Made by a program: the position numbers and the translations under genes
Assembly (NCBI GenBank): GCA_013349405.1
Contig: DUZS01000003.1
Location: 1-64,000 of the forward strand
DNA length: 64,000 bases
DNA from: Desulfuromonadales bacterium
Lineage (GTDB): Bacteria; Desulfobacterota; Desulfuromonadia; Geobacterales; Pseudopelobacteraceae
Direction of reading: 5' to 3'
Part shown: positions 8,159 to 16,812 of the stretch, in pieces
How positions within the stretch are numbered: the first letter of the stretch is position 1
How the letters are laid out: each line of letters opens with the position of its first letter
Notes under the pieces: model-generated
The model's database searches: none
What the model was told of the DNA's origin: nothing
Seen by the model: only the letters and a program-made list of their open reading frames with translations

Positions 8159-10135
8159 TCATATCGAACAGGTCAGACTTTTCATCTGTTCAAGCTCTTT
8201 AACTACGTCCGCACTCTGCGCTCTGCGCATCTCCATGTTATCAAACAACTCCGTAACCATCACGCTGACTGATTCGACATTGCGACGAATCAGTTTGCCA
8301 TCATCAACCTGACGCGATGTGGAATCGACCATTTCATGTGTCATATCCTTGATAGTTTCAATTGACCGGGCTATACTTTTTGTTGCCTTGGATTGATCGG
8401 TTGACGCAATGAATATTTGAGAGGTCATTGAGCTGACCTCCTCCATGGAGTGAGCTACCAATTGCACACCGATCACCTGCTCTTGAGTTGCCTGCTTGAT
8501 CTGCATGGTCATTTCGAGGGAACAATTTGAGCTTTCGAAGATTGCTTTCAGCGACTCGCCAGTGGTTTTCCCCAATTCAACGCCGCGTTGCACCAGGTCC
8601 TTGGTTGTCCTGATATTGTTGGCCGCTGTTTTCGACTCACTCATGATTCTTTCAATGATGGAGGTTATTTCGCCGGTGGAGTGGCCGGTTTGCAGCGACA
8701 GGTTGCGGATTTCATCGGCTACAACCCCGAAACTCTTGCCATATTCACCCGCCTGAGCAGCAATTATGGCAGCGTTCAGCGCCAGAAGATTGGTACGTTT
8801 GGTGATATCATTAATTACGCTGACAATATTTTCGATACGGGTACTGTTCTCAGCCAGTCGCTGAATGGCATCAAATGAGAGGCCAACCGATATTTTAATT
8901 TCGTCAAGGGCATGTATCGTCTCCGAGACAACGGCCCGCCCTTCTTCGGCCCGCTCTTTTACCTGAAGTGAAACGTTATGTGAAAGAGCAGCACTCTGTT
9001 CCACGTTGCCGATAGTGCTGTGGATCTGATCCATAGCTGATGCGGCCTGGCGGACGACCCCGGCCAGATGGTCGAGGTTTCTGGTAACCTCTTCAATGGC
9101 TACTGAAATCTCGGTGACTGCCGAGCTGGTCTCTTCAACCGATGCCATCACACCTTCAGAAGCAGAAGCAATTATCGATGTCCCGTCAGCGACCGAATCA
9201 ACACCATCACGCAGATTGCCGACATTTCTGGAATACTGATCACGGCTTGCCAGTAGAAATTTGAATGAGCTCTCCATCTCGGATGTCAAGGTGTCAATTG
9301 ATGTTAACAGGCTGATACGGGTTATGGCGGATGATACCTGATCGGCAAAGAGCATAATGGTATCGACATCGGAATCATTAAGGGCTCGATGGCTGTTCTT
9401 GTTGTCGATACCAAAAATTCCAACCGTATCGTTCTTTACGACAATCGGGCATAAGATAAAACTTTTTGAACGGAGCGGCGACAGGCTGTTGTGAGGAGGC
9501 TTCAAATGGTAATCGTCATGATAACGAGAGATGTCATCGATCAGAAACACTTTGCGTTCATGAAAACACTTGGCGATGACACCGATACTCGAATCGATCG
9601 GCATCGCTATACCGGCCGGATTAAACCCTTCCGTGCCGATAGCGGCAAAGAAACGCAGGCACAGGTTATCTTCCGCCAACAGAATATTAACCCGTTCATA
9701 GCCCAGAACATCATGCAGGCCCTCCGCACAAAGAAGCAGGACTTCATCAAGGTTGAGCGACTTTTGAATTTTACTGCTGATCTGGTGGAAGTTTTTGATG
9801 TTCCTGTCCAGAACTTTATAGCGATTTTCGAAAATTTCCTTCTGTTCGTTTACCTCCTGATGGAGAACACCGAGTTCCACCGCCCGCTCGCGCAGCTCGT
9901 CATCGTACTTTCCGATCAAATAGCCGAGAACGCCAATGACAATGGCCGTGCCACCCCCCATATAAACGTAGAGGGCAGCATGTTCACTATCTTTGAGCAT
10001 GTCGTAAACTAACTGCTCCGCAAAGCCACGCTTTGAATCAAAATAAAAGAGTGCTCTGAACAGTGCCCAACCGACAGGAGCAAGAACGCCAAGAAGAAAT
10101 CCACCGGCAGAAAACAGAATTGAATGGCTTTTCAT
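8159..10135 (-). CDS. GAF-domain methyl-accepting chemotaxis-type protein
   Basis: A 658-residue signalling protein. Two membrane helices lie near the N-terminus (about 7-30 and 54-74), with only a short loop outside. A coiled coil follows (about 80-125), then a GAF sensor domain (about 126-290) and a long methyl-accepting helical bundle (about 300-655). The hairpin tip reads NLLALNAAIIAAQAGEYGKS, where classical receptors have IEAARAGE; an Ile and a Gln replace the Glu and Arg used in receptor trimer contacts. It has no C-terminal CheR-docking pentapeptide. The lack of a real periplasmic domain suggests it senses an intracellular signal through GAF. It lies between fba and panB with gaps of only 24 and 27 bp. 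Confidence 0.88.
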   Translation of the reverse strand: MKSHSILFSAGGFLLGVLAPVGWALFRALFYFDSKRGFAEQLVYDMLKDSEHAALYVYMGGGTAIVIGVLGYLIGKYDDELRERAVELGVLHQEVNEQKEIFENRYKVLDRNIKNFHQISSKIQKSLNLDEVLLLCAEGLHDVLGYERVNILLAEDNLCLRFFAAIGTEGFNPAGIAMPIDSSIGVIAKCFHERKVFLIDDISRYHDDYHLKPPHNSLSPLRSKSFILCPIVVKNDTVGIFGIDNKNSHRALNDSDVDTIMLFADQVSSAITRISLLTSIDTLTSEMESSFKFLLASRDQYSRNVGNLRDGVDSVADGTSIIASASEGVMASVEETSSAVTEISVAIEEVTRNLDHLAGVVRQAASAMDQIHSTIGNVEQSAALSHNVSLQVKERAEEGRAVVSETIHALDEIKISVGLSFDAIQRLAENSTRIENIVSVINDITKRTNLLALNAAIIAAQAGEYGKSFGVVADEIRNLSLQTGHSTGEITSIIERIMSESKTAANNIRTTKDLVQRGVELGKTTGESLKAIFESSNCSLEMTMQIKQATQEQVIGVQLVAHSMEEVSSMTSQIFIASTDQSKATKSIARSIETIKDMTHEMVDSTSRQVDDGKLIRRNVESVSVMVTELFDNMEMRRAQSADVVKELEQMKSLTCSI

Positions 10136-10159
10136 AGTGCCTTCCTCAAGCGAACAAAA

Positions 10160-11137
10160 TCAGGCTTTTCCTGCCGAACCAAGAACGGCTTCGTTTTTGT
10201 GCTTTACCAGCTTTACCAGTTCTTTACGTGCTTCGCCGAGGTATTTGCGCGGGTCGAATTCTTTCGGATCCTTGGCAAAATATTCGCGAATTCTTGCAGT
10301 TACCGCCAATCTGCCATCGGAATCGATATTAATCTTACAGACAGCACTTGCTGCCGCCCGACGCAACTGATCTTCAGATATACCGACCGCTCCTGCCAGG
10401 TTACCACCATATGTGTTGATTAACTCGACATACTCCTGAACCACTGAGGAGGCTCCATGAAGTACAATCGGAAAACCGGGAATGCGCTTTTCACACTCTT
10501 CAAGAATGTCGAAACGGAGCGGTGGAACCGGCTGACCGGCCTTAAATTTAAATGCCCCGTGACTGGTTCCGATTGAGATAGCCAGAGAATCAACGCCGGT
10601 CTTTTTGACAAAATCTTCAACCTCTTCCGGCTTGGTATAGGTAGAATGTTCTGCAGAAATTTCATCCTCTATACCAGCCAAAACCCCTAATTCGGCTTCT
10701 ACTGAAACATCAAACTGATGGGCATATTCGACCACTTTTTTTGCCAGCGCTACGTTTTCTTCAAAGGGCAGATGTGAGCCATCAATCATGACAGATGAAA
10801 AACCACTATCGACGCACGATTTGCACAGCTCAAAGGTGTCGCCATGATCAAGGTGAAGACAGATCGGAATATTGGAGCCTGCTTCACGCGCCATCTGGAC
10901 CGCACCCATTGCCATGAAGCGGAGCATCGTTTCGTTTGCATAACTGCGCGCCCCCTTGGATACCTGAATAATAACCGGGGAGTTGGTTTCAATACAGGCG
11001 GTCACAATAGCCTGAAGCTGCTCAAGGTTATTGAAATTGTAGGCGGGAACAGCATATTTGCCGGCCATCGCCTTACTGAACATCTCTTTCGTGTTGGACA
11101 AACCCAATTCGCTGTAATGAACTTTCTGCTTTTCCAT
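10160..11137 (-). CDS. fba: Class II fructose-bisphosphate aldolase
   Basis: This enzyme interconverts fructose 1,6-bisphosphate with glyceraldehyde 3-phosphate and DHAP; in an acetate-using organism it mainly runs toward hexose synthesis. The 325-residue TIM-barrel protein has the zinc-site motif CLHLDHGDTFELC (about 93-105), the loop MIDGSHLPFEENV, the catalytic-region EAELGVLAGIEDE and the phosphate-binding LHGASS. Together these mark the class II type. It precedes the methyl-accepting protein by 24 bp. Confidence 0.93.
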   Translation of the reverse strand: MEKQKVHYSELGLSNTKEMFSKAMAGKYAVPAYNFNNLEQLQAIVTACIETNSPVIIQVSKGARSYANETMLRFMAMGAVQMAREAGSNIPICLHLDHGDTFELCKSCVDSGFSSVMIDGSHLPFEENVALAKKVVEYAHQFDVSVEAELGVLAGIEDEISAEHSTYTKPEEVEDFVKKTGVDSLAISIGTSHGAFKFKAGQPVPPLRFDILEECEKRIPGFPIVLHGASSVVQEYVELINTYGGNLAGAVGISEDQLRRAAASAVCKINIDSDGRLAVTARIREYFAKDPKEFDPRKYLGEARKELVKLVKHKNEAVLGSAGKA

Positions 11138-11265
11138 TTCGTCCCCCCTGGCTGTTTATTTATTGCGGAAGCTGTATAGAGTTCCGCATGTCTGATTGCT
11201 ACAAATACCATGCGAATCTCGTATAATCAAGGTTTTGTGGAATTACTTTGATTTTGAATTGGAAT

Positions 11266-12192
11266 TCAAATTGGTATCGGACCACCTTCAGCAGGCAGCA
11301 GGAGAGTTGTGAAGTGAGCAGTTCCCCACTCCAGAATAGCATGGCAGGGGTATCCGGAAAGTTCCCGTGGGGGATTGAGGCCGAGAAACCGCAATACATC
11401 GAGAAGCACAGGTCGCTCTCTCCCAGTGGCAGTGCCCAACTGAAGCGAAAGGAGATGGTCCCGTTTACTCAGTTTTGCCCCGTCAGGCCCGATAACCAGG
11501 GGCAGGTGGCAATAATCCGGAAGGGCAAAGCCAAGCAGGCGCTGCAGATATATCTGGCGTGGAGTCGAAGAGAGCAGATCTTCACCGCGTACCACCTGGT
11601 TTACCCCGGCCAGATAATCATCCACTACTACCGCCAGTTGATAGGCAAATTGACTGTCACCGCGCCTCAGAATAAAATCACCGCAAGATGTAGACAGTTT
11701 CTGACTATAAAAACCACTGCGCAGGTCGGAAAAGGAGATTTCCTCGTCCGCCACCCTGACCCTCCAGGAACGCACGACCGCAGAGTTATTTCCTCCCCGG
11801 CAGGTGCCGGGATAAGGAATAACATCATCTTCAAGGTGTGGAGCCGAGGCGCTTTGGGCGATTTCCTTGCGTGAACAGCCGCAGGGATACACAATTCCTG
11901 ACTGTTGCAGCAATGCAAAGAAATGCTGATATTCTTCCAGATGCCTGCTCTGATATGCGACTTTGCCATCCCATTGCAAACCAAACAATTCCAGCGTGCG
12001 CATGATATCGTCTGCCATTCCCGGGACCTGGCGGTGAATGTCCAGATCGTCAAGGCGCAGCAGCCAGCGCCCGCCACAATGTTTTGCCATCAGATAACTG
12101 CCCGTTGCCGCAACCAGAGAGCCGCTATGCAGTGCTCCGGTCGGAGAAGGTGCAAAACGGCCGATAACGGTGCTGTCCCGGTCTCTCTCCAC
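11266..12192 (-). CDS. gluQ: Glutamyl-Q tRNA(Asp) synthetase
   Basis: GluQ-RS is a shortened glutamyl-tRNA synthetase that puts glutamate on the queuosine base of tRNA(Asp) rather than on a tRNA 3' end. The 308-residue protein has the HIGH-type motif FAPSPTGALHSGSL near residue 13, a zinc-binding-type CGCSRKE plus later Cys (about 103 to 124), and the KMSKS-type KLSKRDHLLSL near residue 240. It lacks the C-terminal anticodon-binding domain, as expected. The start is GTG, 12 bp after the ppnP stop, with no strong ribosome site, so translational coupling is likely. Confidence 0.88.
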   Translation of the reverse strand: MERDRDSTVIGRFAPSPTGALHSGSLVAATGSYLMAKHCGGRWLLRLDDLDIHRQVPGMADDIMRTLELFGLQWDGKVAYQSRHLEEYQHFFALLQQSGIVYPCGCSRKEIAQSASAPHLEDDVIPYPGTCRGGNNSAVVRSWRVRVADEEISFSDLRSGFYSQKLSTSCGDFILRRGDSQFAYQLAVVVDDYLAGVNQVVRGEDLLSSTPRQIYLQRLLGFALPDYCHLPLVIGPDGAKLSKRDHLLSLQLGTATGRERPVLLDVLRFLGLNPPRELSGYPCHAILEWGTAHFTTLLLPAEGGPIPI

Positions 12193-12204
12193 GGGAAAGT
12201 GCCG

Positions 12205-12516
12205 TCAGCTGAAAGTGCAGCAATATTCGGTTACAAACGCGACCCTCATGATAAAGGTGGTATGTGCCGGCACATTAAATGATTCACCGGCAACCACTTT
12301 TTTCCACTCCAGCTCGCCTTTGAACTGCCATTGCAACTCTCCTGAGAGAATTTCCATATTTTCAAAGCAATCTGTTGAAAATTCAAACTCTCCCGGCAGC
12401 ATGACACCAAGCGTTTTTTTACTGCCATCGGCAAAAAACACCGAACGGCTGCTTACCAGGCCGTTAAAAAAGATATTGGCCTTCTTGATAACGGTGACAT
12501 TTTTAAACTCTGGCAT
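12205..12516 (-). CDS. ppnP: Pyrimidine/purine nucleoside phosphorylase PpnP (DUF1255)
   Basis: PpnP is a small cupin-fold enzyme that splits various nucleosides with phosphate. The 103-residue protein fits the family: ANIFFNGLVSSRSVFFADGS at the start, KTLGVMLPGEFEF in the middle, and SFNVPAHTTFIMRV at the end. The start at 12516 follows GAGGAGATTGCC and gives family length; a longer in-frame start at 12579 is not supported. Confidence 0.88.
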   Translation of the reverse strand: MPEFKNVTVIKKANIFFNGLVSSRSVFFADGSKKTLGVMLPGEFEFSTDCFENMEILSGELQWQFKGELEWKKVVAGESFNVPAHTTFIMRVAFVTEYCCTFS

Positions 12517-12582
12517 GGCAATCTCCTCACAGGTTAATAGTTTGCACGACGTTATAGTCAATTTCAGGTGTGTGGGCAAATT

Positions 12583-12609
12583 AAAAACCCGCAGGATTTC
12601 TCCGGCGGG
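12583..12609 (-). terminator. Rho-independent terminator after the small exported protein gene
   Basis: Reading on the minus strand, a 9-bp stem with one mismatch (arms 12601-12609 and 12588-12596, 4-nt loop) is followed by TTTTT (12587-12583). It lies 31 bp after the stop of the 12640-13035 gene and separates it from ppnP. Confidence 0.75.
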
Positions 12610-12639
12610 CTAAAATTACTGCTGCTGTTCAGTGTGGAA

Positions 12640-13035
12640 CTAATTGAATGTGCCGCGAAGCAGGTCTGCTTTCCAGGCGACTGCTGACCGCCCTGCTGAA
12701 GGCGAAACAATCAACTCGGGAACGATGGTGGGAAACGCCATCTTGACACGACCATTTTCAACTTCGGCAAAGGCACGGGCTGATTTGGCCAGACCGTATG
12801 CAGTTCCGGCCAGAACTCCTGCTGCTGCTCCATAGACAAGATTATCACTTATATGATCAGACGGGTGTTTTGTAAAAACAGTTAAGGCACCACCAATCAG
12901 CGCGCCAATTCCTGCACCATAAAATGCATCAGTGAAAACCTCCCTGATCGTATCATCAGCAGCAAATGCCGAAGCAGCAGGGGACAACAGCGCAACAAGA
13001 GTTATAACGGCAATCAGTTTATTCAGTTTTTTCAT
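12640..13035 (-). CDS. Hypothetical exported protein with glycine-zipper segment
   Basis: I do not recognise a named family for this 131-residue protein. It has a clear signal peptide (MKKLNKLIAVITLVALLSPA, cleaved near ASAFA). A Gly/Ala-rich pair of segments follows (GAGIGALIGGALTV and AAAGVLAGTAYGLAKSA, about 40-80), typical of glycine-zipper membrane-associated proteins. It is probably periplasmic or outer-membrane associated. The start at 13035 is chosen because GGGAG lies about 10 bp ahead; an in-frame ATG at 13056 would spoil the signal peptide. Confidence 0.65.
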   Translation of the reverse strand: MKKLNKLIAVITLVALLSPAASAFAADDTIREVFTDAFYGAGIGALIGGALTVFTKHPSDHISDNLVYGAAAGVLAGTAYGLAKSARAFAEVENGRVKMAFPTIVPELIVSPSAGRSAVAWKADLLRGTFN

Positions 13036-13174
13036 AGTATGTAAGCTCCCTGTCAAATGAAAACTTGTGTAGCTTTTTTACCACACAACAAAACCTCCCG
13101 TCAAGTTTTTTGACGCGGTTGGAAGCGCTTTGTTATCGTGAATATGGAGATTAGTTGCGTACTCCCGAAAATGG

Positions 13175-14479
13175 TTGACTGTTTTACTTCTTACAGTGTA
13201 TGCCAACACGTATTATCACTTTGAGGAACGTACTCGTTTGCTTACCCAGATCATACATAAAACCCCCACATTTTTGATGCCCGCTGCAATCCTGATTGCA
13301 ACCTGGTTTCTTATTCCCCATATTCCTGGCCTGTCAGCTGAACAGCAGGATCTGGTGATGTTTGCTCCGTATATTGTGTCTGCCATGGGGATCTTTTTGT
13401 CTATTCATTTTCATCGCGGCCGACCCTTCTTGATTCTGCTCATGCTGGTTTGTTTTTATTGGTGTTCCCAAACACTCTTTTTAACCAAACCTTTCGAACC
13501 GGGACTCAGCCAACTGTTTCAGGCTTTTGTTCTGCTTATCCCCATGAATATGGCTCTGTTCACGATCATGCGCGAGCGCGGTGTTTTTTCCACCGCCGGT
13601 CGGATGCGCCTCATTTTTATCGTCATTCAGGCGCTTGCTGTTTTGTGGCTATTCAAACGGCACTTTTCCGAGTTAGTGCCATACATCGCCCAAAGTTATA
13701 TCCAGTGGCCGCTCTTTAACAGCCTGTTTGTCCCACAGCCTGCCCTGATTTCAGGCGCTCTCTGTTTTGTTCTCATTACAGGGCTGGCTCTGCTGCGCCA
13801 GACTCCGATAGACAGTGGCATGCTCGGGTCGCTCACGGCTTTTTTCATGGCCTGCAACTGGATTTCGACCCGTGATATTCTTGTTGCCTACAATAGTGCC
13901 GGGGCTTTGATCCTTACCATGAGTGTGCTGCGTGATTCCTACAACATGGCCTTTCGCGATGATCTGACCGGCATACCGTCCCGACGCGCTTTGAACGAGA
14001 ATCTTCACGGCCTGGGGCGGCACTATACGGTCGCCATGCTCGATGTTGACCACTTCAAGCAGTTCAATGACAACTATGGCCATGACGTAGGGGATCAGGT
14101 GCTGAAGATGGTTGCACAGAAGATGATGAATGTTGGAGGAGGTGGCAAAGCCTACCGTTATGGCGGTGAGGAATTTACTATCATCTTCCCCCGCTGTCGG
14201 ATAGACGATGCCCTGCCGCATCTGGAGGCGTTGCGCGAAACAATTGCTGAATACCGTATGGCCCTGCGGAGTGAAGACCGGCCAAAGAATCAAAAACAGG
14301 GCAAGGGAAGTCGCGGCAGCCGTAGCGGTCGCGGGGATGGTGCCTACGCTTCGGTAACCGTCAGTATTGGCGTGGCGGAAAGCGGGGAAGAACTGAAAAA
14401 TACGGATGAGGTTATGAAGGCGGCTGACAAGGCGCTCTACAAGGCTAAGAACAGGGGGCGCAACCAGACCTGCCGGTAA
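13175..14479 (+). CDS. Membrane diguanylate cyclase (GGDEF)
   Basis: The protein (434 residues from this ATG) has seven or eight hydrophobic segments in its first 250 residues and a C-terminal GGDEF domain (about 262-430) that would make cyclic di-GMP from GTP. The active-site motif RYGGEEF is intact, with DDLTGIPSRRALNE and VAMLDVDHFKQFNDNYGHDVG before it. The inhibitory RxxD site is absent: glycines (VGGGGKAY) fill that position. A low-complexity Lys/Gly/Ser/Arg loop (about 370-390) is inserted before the last strands. The ATG at 13175 has no ribosome site; TTG at 13238 has GAGGAACG about 9 bp ahead and may be the real start. Confidence 0.85.
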   Translation: MTVLLLTVYANTYYHFEERTRLLTQIIHKTPTFLMPAAILIATWFLIPHIPGLSAEQQDLVMFAPYIVSAMGIFLSIHFHRGRPFLILLMLVCFYWCSQTLFLTKPFEPGLSQLFQAFVLLIPMNMALFTIMRERGVFSTAGRMRLIFIVIQALAVLWLFKRHFSELVPYIAQSYIQWPLFNSLFVPQPALISGALCFVLITGLALLRQTPIDSGMLGSLTAFFMACNWISTRDILVAYNSAGALILTMSVLRDSYNMAFRDDLTGIPSRRALNENLHGLGRHYTVAMLDVDHFKQFNDNYGHDVGDQVLKMVAQKMMNVGGGGKAYRYGGEEFTIIFPRCRIDDALPHLEALRETIAEYRMALRSEDRPKNQKQGKGSRGSRSGRGDGAYASVTVSIGVAESGEELKNTDEVMKAADKALYKAKNRGRNQTCR

Positions 14480-14580
14480 CATCGCTGCCGGTTGAATGTA
14501 TTCTCCGGAAAGTAATGACTTCACAGCCAAACAAACGTAAAGCGGCATAAACGACACACCCACCCACATCAAAGGCGAAA

Positions 14581-14619
14581 AAACCAAAACAGGCACTCAC
14601 GAATAAACGTAAGTGCCTG
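14581..14619 (-). terminator. Terminator of the tRNA-Lys gene
   Basis: On the minus strand a 12-bp stem (arms 14608-14619 and 14590-14601, one G-T pair) with a 6-nt loop is followed by TTTTGGTTT. It begins 7 bp after the tRNA 3' end. Confidence 0.8.
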
Positions 14620-14626
14620 GAATGTT

Positions 14627-14702
14627 TGGTGAGCCGCGTTGGGGTCGAACCAACGACCACCTGATTAAAAGTCAGGTGCTCTACCGACTGAGCTAGCGGC
14701 TC
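14627..14702 (-). tRNA. tRNA-Lys(TTT)
   Basis: The 76-nt minus-strand sequence folds as a cloverleaf: acceptor arm GAGCCGC/GCGGCTC, D-loop with AGCTCAGTCGGTAGAGC, and anticodon stem CCTGA/TCAGG around the loop CTTTTAA with anticodon TTT. The T-arm contains GGTTCGACC, the discriminator base is A and the CCA end is encoded. It is a stand-alone gene in the 344-bp space 14480-14823, which otherwise holds only its terminator and AT-rich DNA. Confidence 0.95.
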
Positions 14703-14823
14703 AAAAAGAACAGATTAGATACCTTATTATGTAATTAGTGTCAATGCTTTTTTTATAAATAGGTGCCATTTTTATACCCACAGGCGCATTTGACCGTATT
14801 CAGCTTTTATTTTCGAGGTTTTT

Positions 14824-16005
14824 GTGGAAAAAGTTTCAATTATATATGCTGACACCTATGGTCTTTCACCTCTGCGACGTGCTCTGCTCAGACTTCTTGA
14901 GCCACTCGGCGGCATGTCGGCGTTTATCAACCCTGGTGACCGGGTTTTACTCAAGCCGAACATGCTGTCAGCTAAAGAGCCGGATAAGGCCGTTACCACG
15001 CACCCGGCTATCGTGCAAGTCGTTGCAGAGCTTGTCAGAGAGTCCGGCGGGATCGTACTGATTGGAGACAGCCCCGGTATTGGCAGCTTTTCCCGGGTTG
15101 CGGATAAAAGCGGGATACATTCAGCTGCACGGGAGAGCGGCGCCACTCTGGTTGAATTCAGTGACGCGATAGTTATTAAGGGTAGCGGCACATTTCGCTC
15201 CATAAATATCGCGCGTGCTTATTATGAGGCAGACAAAATTATCAACCTCCCAAAACTGAAAACACACGAAATGATGACAATGACGTGTGCGGTTAAAAAC
15301 CTTTTCGGGGCGGTAATAGGCACAGAAAAAGCCGGTTGGCATCTGAAGGCCGGCCGTTCACGCGAGCTGTTTGCACACCTTTTGCTTGAAATATATCTGC
15401 TTAAGAAGCCAACCCTCAATATTGTTGATGCCGTAATTGCAATGGAGGGGAATGGACCGGGGAGCGGAGACCCGATAAAACGCTGCCTTTTGATTGCCGG
15501 AGTGAACCCGGTGGCGGTCGATGTGATTGCAGGCGAACTCGCCGGAATACCTGCCGACTTGTTGCCGATTGAGCGGGAGGCTGAAAAGATGGGTCTGGCC
15601 GGAGCGTTGAGAAAAGAAATTGAACTCTATGGTACAGCAGTTGAGACCATTCCGGAAATTCGCTTCAAACTGCCATCCGGCCTGGATGTCCAATTCGGTC
15701 TGCCATCTTTTTTGGCAAAGGCACTGAAAAATCAACTTACTGCCTATCCGGAAGCCGATAAGGAAACGTGCGTATTATGCGGTGTCTGCCGTGACGCATG
15801 CCCTCCGGAGGCAATCACCATACAAAACAGCGCGCTGTCCGTCGACAATGCACGCTGTATTCGCTGCTGGTGTTGCCGTGAGCTGTGCCCGCATAATGCG
15901 ATGAGAACCAGGCAGAGTCTATTGCTGAAAGTATTTACCCGGTTGTCTGGTGCAAAAAAAACTCAGGAATCTTCTTCATCAGAACCGAGCGGTATTTCAC
16001 GGTAG
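14824..16005 (+). CDS. DUF362 protein with two [4Fe-4S] clusters
   Basis: The 393-residue protein has an N-terminal DUF362 domain (about 1-300; motifs VLLKPNMLSAKEPDKAVTTH, NLPKLKTHEMMTMTCAVKN and GNGPGSGDPIK). A ferredoxin tail follows with CVLCGVCRDACP and CIRCWCCRELCP (about 318-362), enough for two [4Fe-4S] clusters. The function of the family is unknown; a redox role is inferred. It starts with GTG behind CGAGG. Its last 43 bp overlap the 3' end of the convergent dksA gene. Confidence 0.82.
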   Translation: MEKVSIIYADTYGLSPLRRALLRLLEPLGGMSAFINPGDRVLLKPNMLSAKEPDKAVTTHPAIVQVVAELVRESGGIVLIGDSPGIGSFSRVADKSGIHSAARESGATLVEFSDAIVIKGSGTFRSINIARAYYEADKIINLPKLKTHEMMTMTCAVKNLFGAVIGTEKAGWHLKAGRSRELFAHLLLEIYLLKKPTLNIVDAVIAMEGNGPGSGDPIKRCLLIAGVNPVAVDVIAGELAGIPADLLPIEREAEKMGLAGALRKEIELYGTAVETIPEIRFKLPSGLDVQFGLPSFLAKALKNQLTAYPEADKETCVLCGVCRDACPPEAITIQNSALSVDNARCIRCWCCRELCPHNAMRTRQSLLLKVFTRLSGAKKTQESSSSEPSGISR

Positions 16006-16568
16006 GCACGCTCTTCCTCTACCCGCTTGGTCTGGGCCTGCAGTTTCTCAAGGTCTGACTTGCACTTCACGCAATGGCGGGTAAACGGCATCGCTTTAAG
16101 CCTGCCAAGAGGGATGTCTTCATCACACTCTTCACAGATACCGTAATCACCCTCATTAATACGAAGCAGTGCCTCATCAATGCTGTGGATTTTTTCACGC
16201 TCCCGGTCGCCAAGTAACAGTCCCAGTTCCCGATCACGCTCGGAAGAAGCCTGGTCATAGATGTCTCCTCCTGGCTCAATCGTTGCCACCGCCTCTGTGC
16301 CGTTTTTAACTGATTTCCTGATTTCACGCACAGTATCTTCTTTCAATTTTTCGAGAATCAGACGTATCTCCTGCCATTTAAGATCCTCTCCTACAGAAGG
16401 TGCCGCCAGTGTGGGGGCCTCTATAAAGACCGGAGCAGTCTCGGGTACGATCTCAGGCGGTTCAATTGTTTTCGCCGCCTTGTTCTTCTTCGCTGCTGTG
16501 GGTACAGGTGCTGTGACTTTTGCTGTTTTTGTCTCCGGTTCGCTTGTTACTTTGGTCTTTGTCGCCAT
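15963..16568 (-). CDS. dksA: DksA-type RNA polymerase-binding protein
   Basis: DksA binds the RNA polymerase secondary channel and works with ppGpp in the stringent response. The C-terminal two thirds of this 201-residue protein match. A coiled coil carries the tip motif DIYDQA (DxxDxA, about 102-107). A four-cysteine zinc finger follows (CEEC, then CVKC after 17 residues, about 147-171). An unusual Lys/Ala/Pro/Thr-rich extension of about 60 residues precedes the core, making it longer than the usual 150 residues. It converges on the DUF362 gene with a 43-bp overlap. Confidence 0.85.
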   Translation of the reverse strand: MATKTKVTSEPETKTAKVTAPVPTAAKKNKAAKTIEPPEIVPETAPVFIEAPTLAAPSVGEDLKWQEIRLILEKLKEDTVREIRKSVKNGTEAVATIEPGGDIYDQASSERDRELGLLLGDREREKIHSIDEALLRINEGDYGICEECDEDIPLGRLKAMPFTRHCVKCKSDLEKLQAQTKRVEEERAYREIPLGSDEEDS

Positions 16569-16742
16569 AATAATAGTTCTCCACGTGCTTGATAGAGTAA
16601 GCGCAGCCTTAAAAACGGCGGCAGAATGTCGCAGAAAAGAGCTGATTTGTCAAGCTTTGCGTGAGCATAAGGACGACTTCGGGAGCCTGACATAACTCAT
16701 ATGCACCGTTACCCCACACCATATCTGGCATTCCATGACTGC

Positions 16743-16787
16743 AAAAAAAAACCACACCAGCTGCCTGTGTTGGCACATCCGGTGTGG
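16743..16787 (-). terminator. Terminator of pal
   Basis: On the minus strand, CCACACC (16787-16781) pairs with GGTGTGG (16758-16752), the intervening bases forming a loop, and a run of T (16751-16743) follows. It lies 26 bp after the pal stop. Confidence 0.8.
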
Positions 16788-16812
16788 CTTGATGAAACGG
16801 GTTGAGACTCGA

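Noticed and set aside
11253-11270. TTTGAATT-GG-AATTCAAA dyad at the end of gluQ
   Set aside because: It is AT-rich with no T-run after it and overlaps the stop codon; neither terminator nor operator can be argued.
13751-14596. 281-codon minus-strand frame
   Set aside because: It is antisense to the diguanylate cyclase, whose GGDEF motifs are clear; no motif or ribosome site supports it.
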